DNA of 64,000 bases, from contig CATLPD010000002.1 of assembly GCA_950054485.1 (NCBI GenBank), positions 374,644 to 438,643 of the forward strand. The letters run 5' to 3'. The notes beneath the pieces are model-generated. The model was not told the DNA's origin and made no database searches. It saw only the letters and a program-made list of their open reading frames with translations. This document shows positions 55,085 through 63,908 of this stretch, piece after piece; position 1 is the stretch's first letter; each line of letters starts with the position of its first letter. Made by a program: the position numbers and the translations under genes. This DNA comes from an uncultured Alphaproteobacteria bacterium. Its GTDB lineage: Bacteria; Pseudomonadota; Alphaproteobacteria; Micavibrionales; CSBR16-224.

Positions 55085-55917
55085 TCTTGCTCCTCCCGCT
55101 TGTTCCGTTTTAGGCGCACGTAAATCGGCGCGTATAATGTTTCTTGTCTAATTTCAATCATGCCCTGTTTCGCCATTTCCAGCGACGCCCCAAAAGTCGA
55201 TGCAATCATCGAACGGCGCACAACAGGCTCTTTATCCTGCATGCCCGGTAAAAATTGCGAAATATCCATCCAGTCACCCGGAATACGTCCCAGCATCGCC
55301 TGAATACGCTCCAGCGCTTGCTCGACTGACATCAGCTCGAACGGTTTGACCGTATAGGTCGAATGTTCCTGACGGCGCTGAATATCACCATAGGCGGCCA
55401 GCAGATCATAAAGCTCGGCCTCGTGCACCGCCTTGGTACGAATTTTCAGGCCCGCCGGATTACCGCGGCCAAAGAAATGGACGTTTAATTGTGGGCGCGC
55501 CATCAAGGCCTCGCCCGCATCACGCATCGATTCCAAACGGCGCAGCTGGAATGCCAGTGCCTCGGCCATTTCCGCGCCTGTAGGCTCGTCGATATTTTCT
55601 TCTTCTTGAGGGATCAAAAGACGTGACTTCAGGTACGCCAACCACGCCGCCATCACCAGATAATCCGCCGCAAGTTCAAGGCGCAGTTTTTTCGCTGTTT
55701 CAATGAAATCAAGATACTGGTTTGCCAGTGCCAGAATTGAAATTTGCGTCAAATCAACCTTTTGATCGCGCGCAAGGTTTAACAGCATATCAAGCGGGCC
55801 GTCATAGCCGTCGATATCCAGCAATAACTGATCTTCTACCGGAATTGCCGACTGGGCATAGACCGGCTCCAGATCCTCTTCAAATTCAACAGATTTTGCG
55901 CTTGATTGATCGCTCAA
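55081..55917 (-). CDS. scpA: Segregation and condensation protein A
   Basis: SMC-complex kleisin, 278 aa. The core begins DIDGYDGPLDMLLNLARDQK (about 34-53), followed by AADYLVMAAWLAYLKSRLLI. The only workable start is TTG at 55917, with a GGGG run 9 nt upstream, giving a ~30-residue polar N-terminal extension. Translationally coupled to scpB. Confidence 0.93.
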   Translation of the reverse strand: MSDQSSAKSVEFEEDLEPVYAQSAIPVEDQLLLDIDGYDGPLDMLLNLARDQKVDLTQISILALANQYLDFIETAKKLRLELAADYLVMAAWLAYLKSRLLIPQEEENIDEPTGAEMAEALAFQLRRLESMRDAGEALMARPQLNVHFFGRGNPAGLKIRTKAVHEAELYDLLAAYGDIQRRQEHSTYTVKPFELMSVEQALERIQAMLGRIPGDWMDISQFLPGMQDKEPVVRRSMIASTFGASLEMAKQGMIEIRQETLYAPIYVRLKRNKREEQE

Positions 55918-55993
55918 ATCTAAAAACCCCGATTAATGTCTGTAATACAGTTATTTCTAGCGCATTTTTAATCAGATTTCCAGAAAATATGTA

Positions 55994-56022
55994 TTGACAT
56001 AACAAATAGAGCTTTGTAGGTT
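55994..56022 (+). promoter_or_regulatory. Probable sigma-70 promoter of the MOSC gene
   Basis: TTGACA (55994-55999), 17-bp spacer, TAGGTT (56017-56022), 20 bp before the ATG at 56042. Divergent from scpA; the 124-bp gap holds no gene. Confidence 0.55.
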
Positions 56023-56041
56023 TCATCAAAGGAGTTAAGAC

Positions 56042-56923
56042 ATGACTATCTCAGTAAAAGAATGCTTTATATACCCCCTGAAATCCGGCGCTGGTATTTC
56101 AGTTGAAGGGCTTGAGTTATTGCCTGAAGGACCAAAGGGCGACCGCCGTTACATGCTGGTACAGGCCGAAGGCCCTAACGAAGGCAAATTCATATCGCAA
56201 CGTGACCGCGGGTGCGAGAAAATGGCCCTAATTCAGACATCTGAAAACGACGAAACTGTTGAATTCAAATTACCGAACGGCAGGTTTTTGAAACTCCCGC
56301 TTGATGTAAGTGGTAAAACAAGAAACGCACGCATATGGAAAGATGATGTCAAAGCCGTTGACATGGGTGACAAGGCTGCAACATTTTTTTCCGATTTTCT
56401 ACAAACACCGTGTCGCCTAATGAAAATGTCTGACGATTTCAACCGCAACGCCAATCCTGATTTTACTGGCAAAAACGACATCGTTAGCTTTGCAGACGGA
56501 TTTCCATTGTTGGTCACCAACACCGCATCTCTAAATGCCTTACAGGCTCATATAGACGATCAAATCGATATGAACCGCTTTCGCGCTAATATCGTTCTGG
56601 ATGGTCTGGACGCATTCGAAGAAGATGTGATTTATACATGCAAAATTGGAAACGATGTTCTGCTGGAATTTGTAAAGCCTTGTACACGCTGTAAATTGAC
56701 AACCGTTGAACAACAAACAGGTCTTCAGACCTCTAATGAACCGATCGCAACGCTTGCCAAGACACGCCGTGGCAGCGCGGATGGGCTGCAAGGTGTTTTC
56801 TTTGGCCAGAATGCAGTTGCCAGAAAGCTAGGGACTATAAAAGTTGGTGATACTGTTGAAATCATCAAAAGACGTAAAATGCACCCCGCCGTTCAACAGT
56901 GCGCTGTTAAATTTAAGCAATAA
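56042..56923 (+). CDS. MOSC domain protein with beta-barrel N-terminus
   Basis: 293 aa, cytoplasmic. The N-terminal MOSC_N part (IYPLKSGAGISVEGLELLPE, then GPKGDRRYMLV) precedes a MOSC core with NRFRANIVLDGLDAFEED and the sulphur-carrying Cys region KPCTRCKLTTVEQQTG. This pattern is shared with YcbX and mARC-type molybdenum proteins that reduce N-hydroxylated bases. AAAGGAG precedes the ATG. It is inserted between scpA and nagZ, with an 11-bp tail overlap with nagZ. Confidence 0.9.
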   Translation: MTISVKECFIYPLKSGAGISVEGLELLPEGPKGDRRYMLVQAEGPNEGKFISQRDRGCEKMALIQTSENDETVEFKLPNGRFLKLPLDVSGKTRNARIWKDDVKAVDMGDKAATFFSDFLQTPCRLMKMSDDFNRNANPDFTGKNDIVSFADGFPLLVTNTASLNALQAHIDDQIDMNRFRANIVLDGLDAFEEDVIYTCKIGNDVLLEFVKPCTRCKLTTVEQQTGLQTSNEPIATLAKTRRGSADGLQGVFFGQNAVARKLGTIKVGDTVEIIKRRKMHPAVQQCAVKFKQ

Positions 56924-57917
56924 GCTGGGCTCTACCTTGCGCACGGTTCACACGAATATCTTCAGCGGCTTTCAAGCGTGCGGCAGACTCTTCACGTAAA
57001 ACAGGCGTTTTTTCCAACACGCGACGGTTGGTTTCAAAATCCTGATTGCATAGCAATGTCAGATCGCACCCCGCCGATAGCGTTTGAAACGCCAGATCGG
57101 CCATATCACCGCGCAGCGCTTTCATCGATACATCATCTGCAATTAAAACGCCGTCAAACCCGATTTCACCGCGTATAATGTCTGTAATTACTTTTGGTGA
57201 TAGCGTACCCGGGCGTTCAGCATCAATATCGTTATATATGACATGGGCCGTCATGGCCCACGCCCCTGCCATCCAAGGCTCCTTGGATAATTCAATAAAA
57301 GGCTTAAAGTCTTGCTTTTGCAAATCACTGTAACCCGCTGATATTTTTGGCAGATCAATGTGGCTGTCGACCGTTGCGCGCCCGTGCCCAGGTATATGTT
57401 TAAAAATGGGGGTCACCCCGTTTGCAAGATGCGCTTCGCAAACCTTGCGGCCCAGTGCCGTAACCGTTTCAGGATCATCACCATATACTCGTTTCGCAGC
57501 CAGAAACTCATGACTATCCAGAACAGGGATATCCAAAACCGGTGTACAATTCACATTTATGCCCAAATCAGATAATTGCTGCGCCATCAATTCGCCATTA
57601 TCAAAAGCAGCCTGCTCAGCCAGATCGAGATCGGTCTTCGCCATCTGGCGAAACTTCAAAGCGCCCGGAAATTCCTCAAATTCAGGCATGCGCAATCTCG
57701 CGACACTCCCGCCTTCCTGATCGATAAGTACAGGCGCATTGTCGCGTCCGACACATTCGCGCAAATCATCAACAAGACGACGTACCTGATCCGGGTTTTG
57801 ACAGTGCTGCTGAAACAAAATAAAGCCGTGCGGGTTTTGATCACGGAAAAGGGCTTTTTCCTCTACACCCAAAATCGGACCATCGGGGTCCAGAATAATC
57901 GCTTTATTTTGTGACAA
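56913..57917 (-). CDS. nagZ: Beta-N-acetylhexosaminidase NagZ (GH3)
   Basis: Removes GlcNAc from anhydro-muropeptides during wall recycling, 334 aa. The start is TTG at 57917 with GGAGG 5 nt upstream; codons before it run through the preceding gene. DQEGGSVARLR and the catalytic His/Asp loop KHIPGHGRATVDSHIDLPKI are intact, and the nucleophile Asp lies in GVLIADDVSMKAL. It overlaps the SPOR gene by 14 bp. Confidence 0.94.
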   Translation of the reverse strand: MSQNKAIILDPDGPILGVEEKALFRDQNPHGFILFQQHCQNPDQVRRLVDDLRECVGRDNAPVLIDQEGGSVARLRMPEFEEFPGALKFRQMAKTDLDLAEQAAFDNGELMAQQLSDLGINVNCTPVLDIPVLDSHEFLAAKRVYGDDPETVTALGRKVCEAHLANGVTPIFKHIPGHGRATVDSHIDLPKISAGYSDLQKQDFKPFIELSKEPWMAGAWAMTAHVIYNDIDAERPGTLSPKVITDIIRGEIGFDGVLIADDVSMKALRGDMADLAFQTLSAGCDLTLLCNQDFETNRRVLEKTPVLREESAARLKAAEDIRVNRAQGRAQLIA

Positions 57918-58857
57918 GACACCCTCCGGATGTAATCTCAAGAATACGGTTACATACAGACTGCGCCTCGGTTTCAGACATCGGGCCAATTTGAACGCGA
58001 TAATAAACACCTTTCGCGCCCAGATCGGCATATTTGTAATGAACCGTATATCCGGAAATAATATCGCCATAGAGCTTTTGTTTTTGCGCGTACTCTTTCT
58101 GGGCATCGCCTTTATCTCTAAAGGCCCCAAGCTGCACAAAATGTGTACCACCAAACATTGTTTTTAAACGGGTTTCGGGATTGACGGTTTCAGATACATC
58201 CTCTGTCTTTTTTTCGATAACAGTTGTTTCAATCGGCTCCGGCTTCACTTCCGGTAATTTCAGTACAGTTTCGAAGTCTTCCTCAATTTCCGGGTCATCA
58301 ACCATGGCAGGTGCTGGCATCCCGCGATCACCGGGGGTGCTGTCCGGAACGCGGATTAACTGGGCGCGCTCTCGCCTCTCGACAGGCCGTTGTTCTGTCA
58401 GCTTTGTATCAAGATTTAAATCAGGCGCCTGTACCAGCGAATTTTCAGGGCGTGAAGTGATAACATTTATATTATTGCGATCCATTGGCTGCTCGGGTTC
58501 GGGCAACAGAGTTTCAACCTCGGGCTCGCGATTGCCATCAATAGCACTGAATATCGTGCTGTCCTGATGTGGAATTTCCATACCGCCACGGCTGGCCGGC
58601 AAAACCTTGTACGGCTGGTTATCCGCACGCACAAGTGGCAGCTCAATATCATCAAAACGATCCGCGCCACGCGGATACGCATACCATACGATAGCCGCCA
58701 TCGCGATAATAACGACCGCCAGAATGGCCCGCGCTGAAAAGCGTCGACGCGCCTTATGCGGCTGACGTTCGGGGCGATAGGCATATAGCACCTCTATCGG
58801 GTCATTTCCCATGTTACGTCCCTCGCCATATTGGTGATTGTCTTGATCATTACTCAT
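57904..58857 (-). CDS. SPOR-domain envelope protein
   Basis: 317 aa. Cytoplasmic N-terminus, one membrane helix (about 43-60: AILAVVIIAMAAIVWYAYP), a long Pro/Glu-rich periplasmic linker, and a C-terminal SPOR domain (about 240-315: THFVQLGAFRDKGDAQKEYA, YYRVQIGPMSETEAQ). SPOR domains bind denuded glycan at the septum, so a division-site role is likely. It overlaps argS by 4 bp. Confidence 0.93.
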   Translation of the reverse strand: MSNDQDNHQYGEGRNMGNDPIEVLYAYRPERQPHKARRRFSARAILAVVIIAMAAIVWYAYPRGADRFDDIELPLVRADNQPYKVLPASRGGMEIPHQDSTIFSAIDGNREPEVETLLPEPEQPMDRNNINVITSRPENSLVQAPDLNLDTKLTEQRPVERRERAQLIRVPDSTPGDRGMPAPAMVDDPEIEEDFETVLKLPEVKPEPIETTVIEKKTEDVSETVNPETRLKTMFGGTHFVQLGAFRDKGDAQKEYAQKQKLYGDIISGYTVHYKYADLGAKGVYYRVQIGPMSETEAQSVCNRILEITSGGCLVTK

Positions 58858-60593
58858 CCGTGCATCTCCTCAACAGGTTTTACGCCCATAATCGCAAGGC
58901 CTGATGCCAGCACTGTCATTACCCCCGCAACCAATGCAAGGCGCGCGCGGGACAGTTCAGCATCATTTTCATCCAGAAAGCGCAAGGTTGTATCCGTGCG
59001 GCCCTTGCTCCATAGGCTATGAAAGGCCGAAGCCAGATCATTAAGATAGAACGCTATACGGTGTGGTTCAAATGCTTCAGCAGCACTTTCAACCATTTTC
59101 GGCCAACCCGCCATCACTTTAATCATATAAAGACTGTCTTCGTCATCGATTTTTGAAAGATCTGCAGATGACAGCGCCTTTACAGATAAATCCATATTCG
59201 GAAACATTTCGCCAGCATTGCGCATCACGGAACAGCATCGCGCATGAGCATATTGCACATAGAATACGGGGTTGTCTTTTGACTGTTCGACAACCTTGTC
59301 AAAATCAAATTCCATTTCAGCGTCAGGCGTGCGTGTCATCATAAAGAAACGGACAACATCGGCCCCCACTTCCTCGACCATTTCGCGCAGCGTGATGATA
59401 TTACCGGAACGTTTGGAAAAGCGCACCAGCTCCCCACCCTTAAACACTTTAACAATCGAATTATAGATGACTTTCAATTTGGCATCGCCGTTTGAAAAGG
59501 CATCGATTGTCGGCTCAAGGCGTTCCTGATAACCTGCATGGTCTTTACCCAAAACGTTCAACATCAGGTTGTAACCACGCTTGATTTTATCATAGTGATA
59601 GGCAATATCAGGCATTATATAGGCCCACGTGCCATCACGTTTTTTCAAGGCGCGATCCTGTTGGTCGCCGAACTTGCTGGAACGGAATAATGTCAGGGGC
59701 ACAGGCTCCCAATCTTCCATTTCCTTGCCCTTTGGCGGCGGTAATGTGCCTGTATAAATCAGATCTAGATCTTCCAGAAATTTAAAGGCTGTATCCAGAG
59801 TTCCGCTTTCGACGATGTCGCGCTCGTTGGTGAAGACATCATGCTTGATGCCAATCAATCGCAAATCTTCACGGATCATTTTCATCATATGTTCAACGGC
59901 GAATTCACGTACAGGAACCAGCCATTCTGATTCCGATTTGCCCTGCCATTGATCGCCATCACGCTTAACCAGCGCCTGCCCGACCTCTTTCATGTAATCG
60001 CCGGGATACAAACCTTCAGGAATGTCGCCGATATCTTCACCCAGGGCTTCGCGATAGCGCAAATGGGCTGTGCGCGCCAGAACATCAACCTGCGTTCCCG
60101 CATCATTAAAATAATATTCACGCGTGACCTTGTATCCGGCCTTATCCAACAGGTTCGCCAAAGTATCACCGATTACAGCACCGCGTGTATGCCCTGCGTG
60201 CATCGGCCCTGTCGGATTAGCAGAAACATATTCGATATTTACAGGCTGGCCCTTGCCAACTGTAGTATCACCATAGCCGATCCCCTCATTTAAAATGTAA
60301 TTTAAAAGATCGGCCCACTGTCTTTGTTTAAGACGAAAGTTGATAAAACCGGGCCCTGCAATTTCTGCACTTTCAACGCCATTAAGCTCTTTGATCAACG
60401 GCAGCAATTCTTCAGCAAAAGCGCGCGGGTTCTTTCCGGCCTGTTTACACAAAACCATGGCAGCATTTGTGGCCATATCACCGTGTGATGGATCACGCGG
60501 CTGTTCAACCACAACGCGCGAGGTGTCAAATTCAGCACTGATATTTTTCAGCGCTGTCACAAGTTCATTTTCGTAGGTCTTGTAAATATTCAT
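58854..60593 (-). CDS. argS: Arginyl-tRNA synthetase
   Basis: Class I synthetase, 579 aa. The HIGH-type site is in YVSANPTGPMHAGHTRGAVIG. VLGKDHAGYQERLEP and FSKRSGNIITL (in the KMSKS position) complete the active site. The C-terminal anticodon domain is helical. First gene of argS-SPOR-nagZ. Confidence 0.97.
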   Translation of the reverse strand: MNIYKTYENELVTALKNISAEFDTSRVVVEQPRDPSHGDMATNAAMVLCKQAGKNPRAFAEELLPLIKELNGVESAEIAGPGFINFRLKQRQWADLLNYILNEGIGYGDTTVGKGQPVNIEYVSANPTGPMHAGHTRGAVIGDTLANLLDKAGYKVTREYYFNDAGTQVDVLARTAHLRYREALGEDIGDIPEGLYPGDYMKEVGQALVKRDGDQWQGKSESEWLVPVREFAVEHMMKMIREDLRLIGIKHDVFTNERDIVESGTLDTAFKFLEDLDLIYTGTLPPPKGKEMEDWEPVPLTLFRSSKFGDQQDRALKKRDGTWAYIMPDIAYHYDKIKRGYNLMLNVLGKDHAGYQERLEPTIDAFSNGDAKLKVIYNSIVKVFKGGELVRFSKRSGNIITLREMVEEVGADVVRFFMMTRTPDAEMEFDFDKVVEQSKDNPVFYVQYAHARCCSVMRNAGEMFPNMDLSVKALSSADLSKIDDEDSLYMIKVMAGWPKMVESAAEAFEPHRIAFYLNDLASAFHSLWSKGRTDTTLRFLDENDAELSRARLALVAGVMTVLASGLAIMGVKPVEEMHG

Positions 60594-60719
60594 GTCGGGT
60601 CCAGTTCTCGAATCTTTTGCGCAATTAGATTATCAACAGGCGCGACAATACGCAAATTATTCAGTTGTATTCAGGGCAGAAACGATTATCTTTGAAACAT
60701 AATAATCAAGGATACAGCC

Positions 60720-61442
60720 ATGAATAAAACAGCCGTCGCCCTCACCGCCATAATCTGCTTTACGATCAGTATGTTGGGTATGGGGTATTTTATACAAAAC
60801 GGCCTGATTAATATTCGCGGAAACGACCGCCATGTCGAAGTTAAAGGCCTTGCCGAACGCGATGTTATCGCTGATATCGCAGTGTGGGAGCTGAATTACG
60901 AAGTTCAAACTGATGACCTAACGCAGGGACGGGCCGAACTGGCAAAAGGCGAAAAAATCATTCGCGATTTTTTGAACGCGCATGACATTTCAAATGAAGA
61001 AATCAAATTACAGCGCCTGAATGTCTATCAGCGACAGCAAGAGCGCAGCCGCACGGGCAATACGACAGAATTCGGGCGCGTCTATGTCATCAGCCAAAGC
61101 TTTCAGGCATCAACCACCAACGTTCGTAATATTGAAAAAGCGACGCAGGATGTTGCCAGCCTCATTGAGCAGGGTATCGTTTTGCAGCCGTCAAATCCGC
61201 GTTATATCTTCACACGCCTGAATGATGTGAAACCCGAAATGATTGCTGAGGCCACAAAAAATGCCCGTGAAGCTGCAAGACGTTTTGCAGAAGACAGCGG
61301 AAGCAACGTCGGGCCGATCCTGCGTGCCAGCCAAGGCTGGTTTAATATCCTGCCCCGCCTGGGCGAAGATTACGGCGAACAACAAGCCATTGAGAAAAAA
61401 GTCCGCGTTATTACAACCATAGACTTTACGCTGCTGAATTAA
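60720..61442 (+). CDS. SIMPL (DUF541) domain exported protein
   Basis: 240 aa. An N-terminal signal/anchor (about 5-28) is followed by a SIMPL domain that begins VEVKGLAERDVIADIAVWEL and includes ATKNAREAARRFAEDSGSNV. AAGGA lies just before the ATG. The family is periplasmic and has roles proposed in stress and signalling, none proven for this type. It is inserted between argS and dgt; its stop abuts the dgt stop. Confidence 0.88.
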   Translation: MNKTAVALTAIICFTISMLGMGYFIQNGLINIRGNDRHVEVKGLAERDVIADIAVWELNYEVQTDDLTQGRAELAKGEKIIRDFLNAHDISNEEIKLQRLNVYQRQQERSRTGNTTEFGRVYVISQSFQASTTNVRNIEKATQDVASLIEQGIVLQPSNPRYIFTRLNDVKPEMIAEATKNAREAARRFAEDSGSNVGPILRASQGWFNILPRLGEDYGEQQAIEKKVRVITTIDFTLLN

Positions 61443-62672
61443 TTACAACGCCTGATAAACATCAAACATTTCCTGATGTTCCAGCACCGCTTTGCGGTCC
61501 GTCATGCCGGCAATGTAATCTGCGATAACACGCGCTTTCCAGTCTTGATCACTCCATCCCTTCGGCACATGAGTGATTTGTTTGCGCCAACTATACGGCA
61601 GGCAGCGATCATTCGTGATAAAGGCTTCGAACAAATCCTTGATAACTTTTTGTGACGTCATACGAATACGGCTGAGGCGTTCGTTCAGATAAAAACGATC
61701 AAACAAAAATTTTCTAAGCTCTTTATCGGCCTTTTTCCAATCATCCGAAAAATCAATCATCTGCCCCGATGCATGGCGGATATCATCTGAAGACTTTGGT
61801 TTCAGATCAGCCAGACGGCGGCGCGATTCAGCCAAAACGTCCATCGCGATATGTCCCATAACTTCACGAATGACTTCGTGGCGTAATATGGCCTCGGGAC
61901 AATCAGGAAATTCCTTGCGCACGTTATAAACAATTCCACCGATAACCGGCAGATCCTTTAGGTCGTCAAGTTCAAAGAAACCTGCGGACATACCATCATC
62001 CAAATCATGACTGTTATAGGCGACATCATCAGCAATACCCGCGACCTGTGCCTCGGCTGACGCATAAGTGCCCAGCATCAGATCTGTTTGATCTTTAAGC
62101 TCGTTCAACGTAACTTCCAGTTTCTTTTTAGTCACAGGGCCATTGTGCTTGCAAAGCCCTTCCAATGTTTCCCACGTCAGGTTTAAACCACCATATCGCG
62201 GATATCTTTTTTCAAGCTTGGTTACAACACGCAAGGTCTGATCGTTATGATCAAACCCGCCATAGGGCTGCATGCATTCTTTCAAGGCATCTTCGCCCAC
62301 ATGCGCAAAAGGCGTATGCCCCAGATCATGCGCCAAGGCACAAACTTCAGCCAGATCTTCGTCTAGCTTTAAAGATCTTGCGAATGATCGCGCGACCTGT
62401 GCAACCTCGATACTATGGGTCAGGCGCGTTCTGTAATGATCGCCCTCGTTTGAAATAAAAACCTGTGTTTTGTGCTTCAAACGACGAAAAGCGCTTGAAT
62501 GAATCACGCGATCACGGTCGCGTTGAAAATCTGTGCGTGTTTTGCTGGGCGGCTCGTCATGAATACGTCCACGGCTTTCCGCATCGCGCGCGGCAAACAT
62601 CGCCTTGCCATCATCGGCGATTAAATCTTTTAACGGATCCTGATCCGGCGTTTTGACTTTTGCAATGGCCAT
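61443..62672 (-). CDS. dgt: Deoxyguanosinetriphosphate triphosphohydrolase-like protein
   Basis: HD-domain dNTPase, 409 aa. RDRVIHSSAFRRLKHKTQVF, then RLTHSIEVAQVARS, and LAHDLGHTPFAHVGEDAL supply the HD metal motif. GIADDVAYNSHDLDDGM is also conserved. It is divergent from erpA. Confidence 0.94.
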   Translation of the reverse strand: MAIAKVKTPDQDPLKDLIADDGKAMFAARDAESRGRIHDEPPSKTRTDFQRDRDRVIHSSAFRRLKHKTQVFISNEGDHYRTRLTHSIEVAQVARSFARSLKLDEDLAEVCALAHDLGHTPFAHVGEDALKECMQPYGGFDHNDQTLRVVTKLEKRYPRYGGLNLTWETLEGLCKHNGPVTKKKLEVTLNELKDQTDLMLGTYASAEAQVAGIADDVAYNSHDLDDGMSAGFFELDDLKDLPVIGGIVYNVRKEFPDCPEAILRHEVIREVMGHIAMDVLAESRRRLADLKPKSSDDIRHASGQMIDFSDDWKKADKELRKFLFDRFYLNERLSRIRMTSQKVIKDLFEAFITNDRCLPYSWRKQITHVPKGWSDQDWKARVIADYIAGMTDRKAVLEHQEMFDVYQAL

Positions 62673-62692
62673 AGCCTACTCCTTTGAAACAC

Positions 62693-62721
62693 TTGATATT
62701 CATTGATTTATAGCCTATTTT
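62693..62721 (+). promoter_or_regulatory. Probable sigma-70 promoter of erpA-xthA
   Basis: TTGATA (62693-62698), 17 bp, TATTTT (62716-62721), 27 bp before the ATG. No clear IscR-type palindrome is visible. Confidence 0.5.
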
Positions 62722-62748
62722 ACTCATGAAGATAAAGGAGTTTTTATT

Positions 62749-63093
62749 ATGGCCGATACGCGCCAGATCAAATTGACAGATTCCGCCGCAAAGCGCGTTA
62801 AAACGCTGATTGAAAAAGATCAAAGCGGCGCGGACATGTTGCGCGTGACCGTCTCAGGCGGGGGCTGCAGCGGGTTTCAATATGCCTTCAAGCTTGATAA
62901 TCAGATGAATGATGGCGACCTGACCTTTGAAAATAACGGGGTAATATTGGTAACGGATGATGCCTCGCTCGACCTTCTGAATGGATCGGAAGTTGACTTT
63001 GTTGATGATCTGATGGGATCAATGTTCAAGGTTAATAACCCGAATGCCGAATCTATGTGCGGATGCGGCACATCTTTTTCAATTAAGTTTTAG
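62749..63093 (+). CDS. erpA: A-type iron-sulphur carrier (ErpA/IscA family)
   Basis: 114 aa. The three cluster Cys residues are seen in VSGGGCSGFQY and SMCGCGTSFSI. LTDSAAKRVKTLIEKD starts the fold. AAAGGAG precedes the ATG by 8 nt. Its position divergent to dgt and before xthA is common in alphaproteobacteria; the protein may help deliver clusters to complex I and other enzymes, an inference from the family. Confidence 0.93.
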   Translation: MADTRQIKLTDSAAKRVKTLIEKDQSGADMLRVTVSGGGCSGFQYAFKLDNQMNDGDLTFENNGVILVTDDASLDLLNGSEVDFVDDLMGSMFKVNNPNAESMCGCGTSFSIKF

Positions 63094-63101
63094 GAGTTCA
63101 A

Positions 63102-63869
63102 ATGCGTATTGTGACGTGGAATGTAAACTCAATTAACGCAAGATTGGGGAATGTGACAAAGTGGGTCAAAGATAATGATCCTGATGTCGTCCTGTTACAG
63201 GAATTAAAAACCATGGATGATGGTTTTCCAACACAAGATTTTGAAGACATTGGCTATAATTGTGCCGTTTTTGGTCAAAAAAGCTGGAACGGCGTTGCCA
63301 TTTTATCAAAGCACGAAATCAGTGATGTGATACGCGGCCTGCCGGGTGACGATAGTGATGAACAGTCCCGTTACATAGAGGCCACTGTCAATGGCGTTCG
63401 CGTTGCCAGTATATATCTGCCAAATGGCAATCCCGTCGATACTGAAAAATACCCCTATAAGCTCAACTGGATGGACCGCCTGCGCACCCACGCCAGAGGC
63501 CTTTTGCAATCTGAAACACCTGTCGTTCTGGGTGGCGATTACAATATCATCCCTGAAGGCCGCGACTGCCATAACCCGGCTGCATGGGCTGATGATGCGC
63601 TGTTCCGTCTCGAAAGCCGTCAGAAATTTCGTGCGATTGAAAACCTGGGATACACCGAGGCCTTTCGCGCATTAAACGATAATACCGTTGCTTACAGTTT
63701 TTGGGATTATCAGGGCGGTGCATGGCAACAGGACAAGGGCATTCGTATTGATCATTTCTTGCTATCGCCACAGGCAACTGACCGTTTGAAAGATTGCAAA
63801 ATCGATAAAACACCGCGCGGTGAGGAAAAAGCATCCGACCATGTGCCCGTCATCCTGACTTTAAAATAA
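63102..63869 (+). CDS. xthA: Exodeoxyribonuclease III
   Basis: AP endonuclease and 3'-5' exonuclease for base-excision repair, 255 aa. MRIVTWNVNSINARL, DVVLLQELKTMDD, GGDYNIIPEGRDCHNP and the terminal ASDHVPVIL give all the metal and catalytic residues. AGGAG lies 5 nt upstream; it forms an operon with erpA. Confidence 0.96.
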   Translation: MRIVTWNVNSINARLGNVTKWVKDNDPDVVLLQELKTMDDGFPTQDFEDIGYNCAVFGQKSWNGVAILSKHEISDVIRGLPGDDSDEQSRYIEATVNGVRVASIYLPNGNPVDTEKYPYKLNWMDRLRTHARGLLQSETPVVLGGDYNIIPEGRDCHNPAAWADDALFRLESRQKFRAIENLGYTEAFRALNDNTVAYSFWDYQGGAWQQDKGIRIDHFLLSPQATDRLKDCKIDKTPRGEEKASDHVPVILTLK

Positions 63870-63908
63870 TGCCTTATTTTTGCCATATTTTTGGGATAGA
63901 ATAAAATT

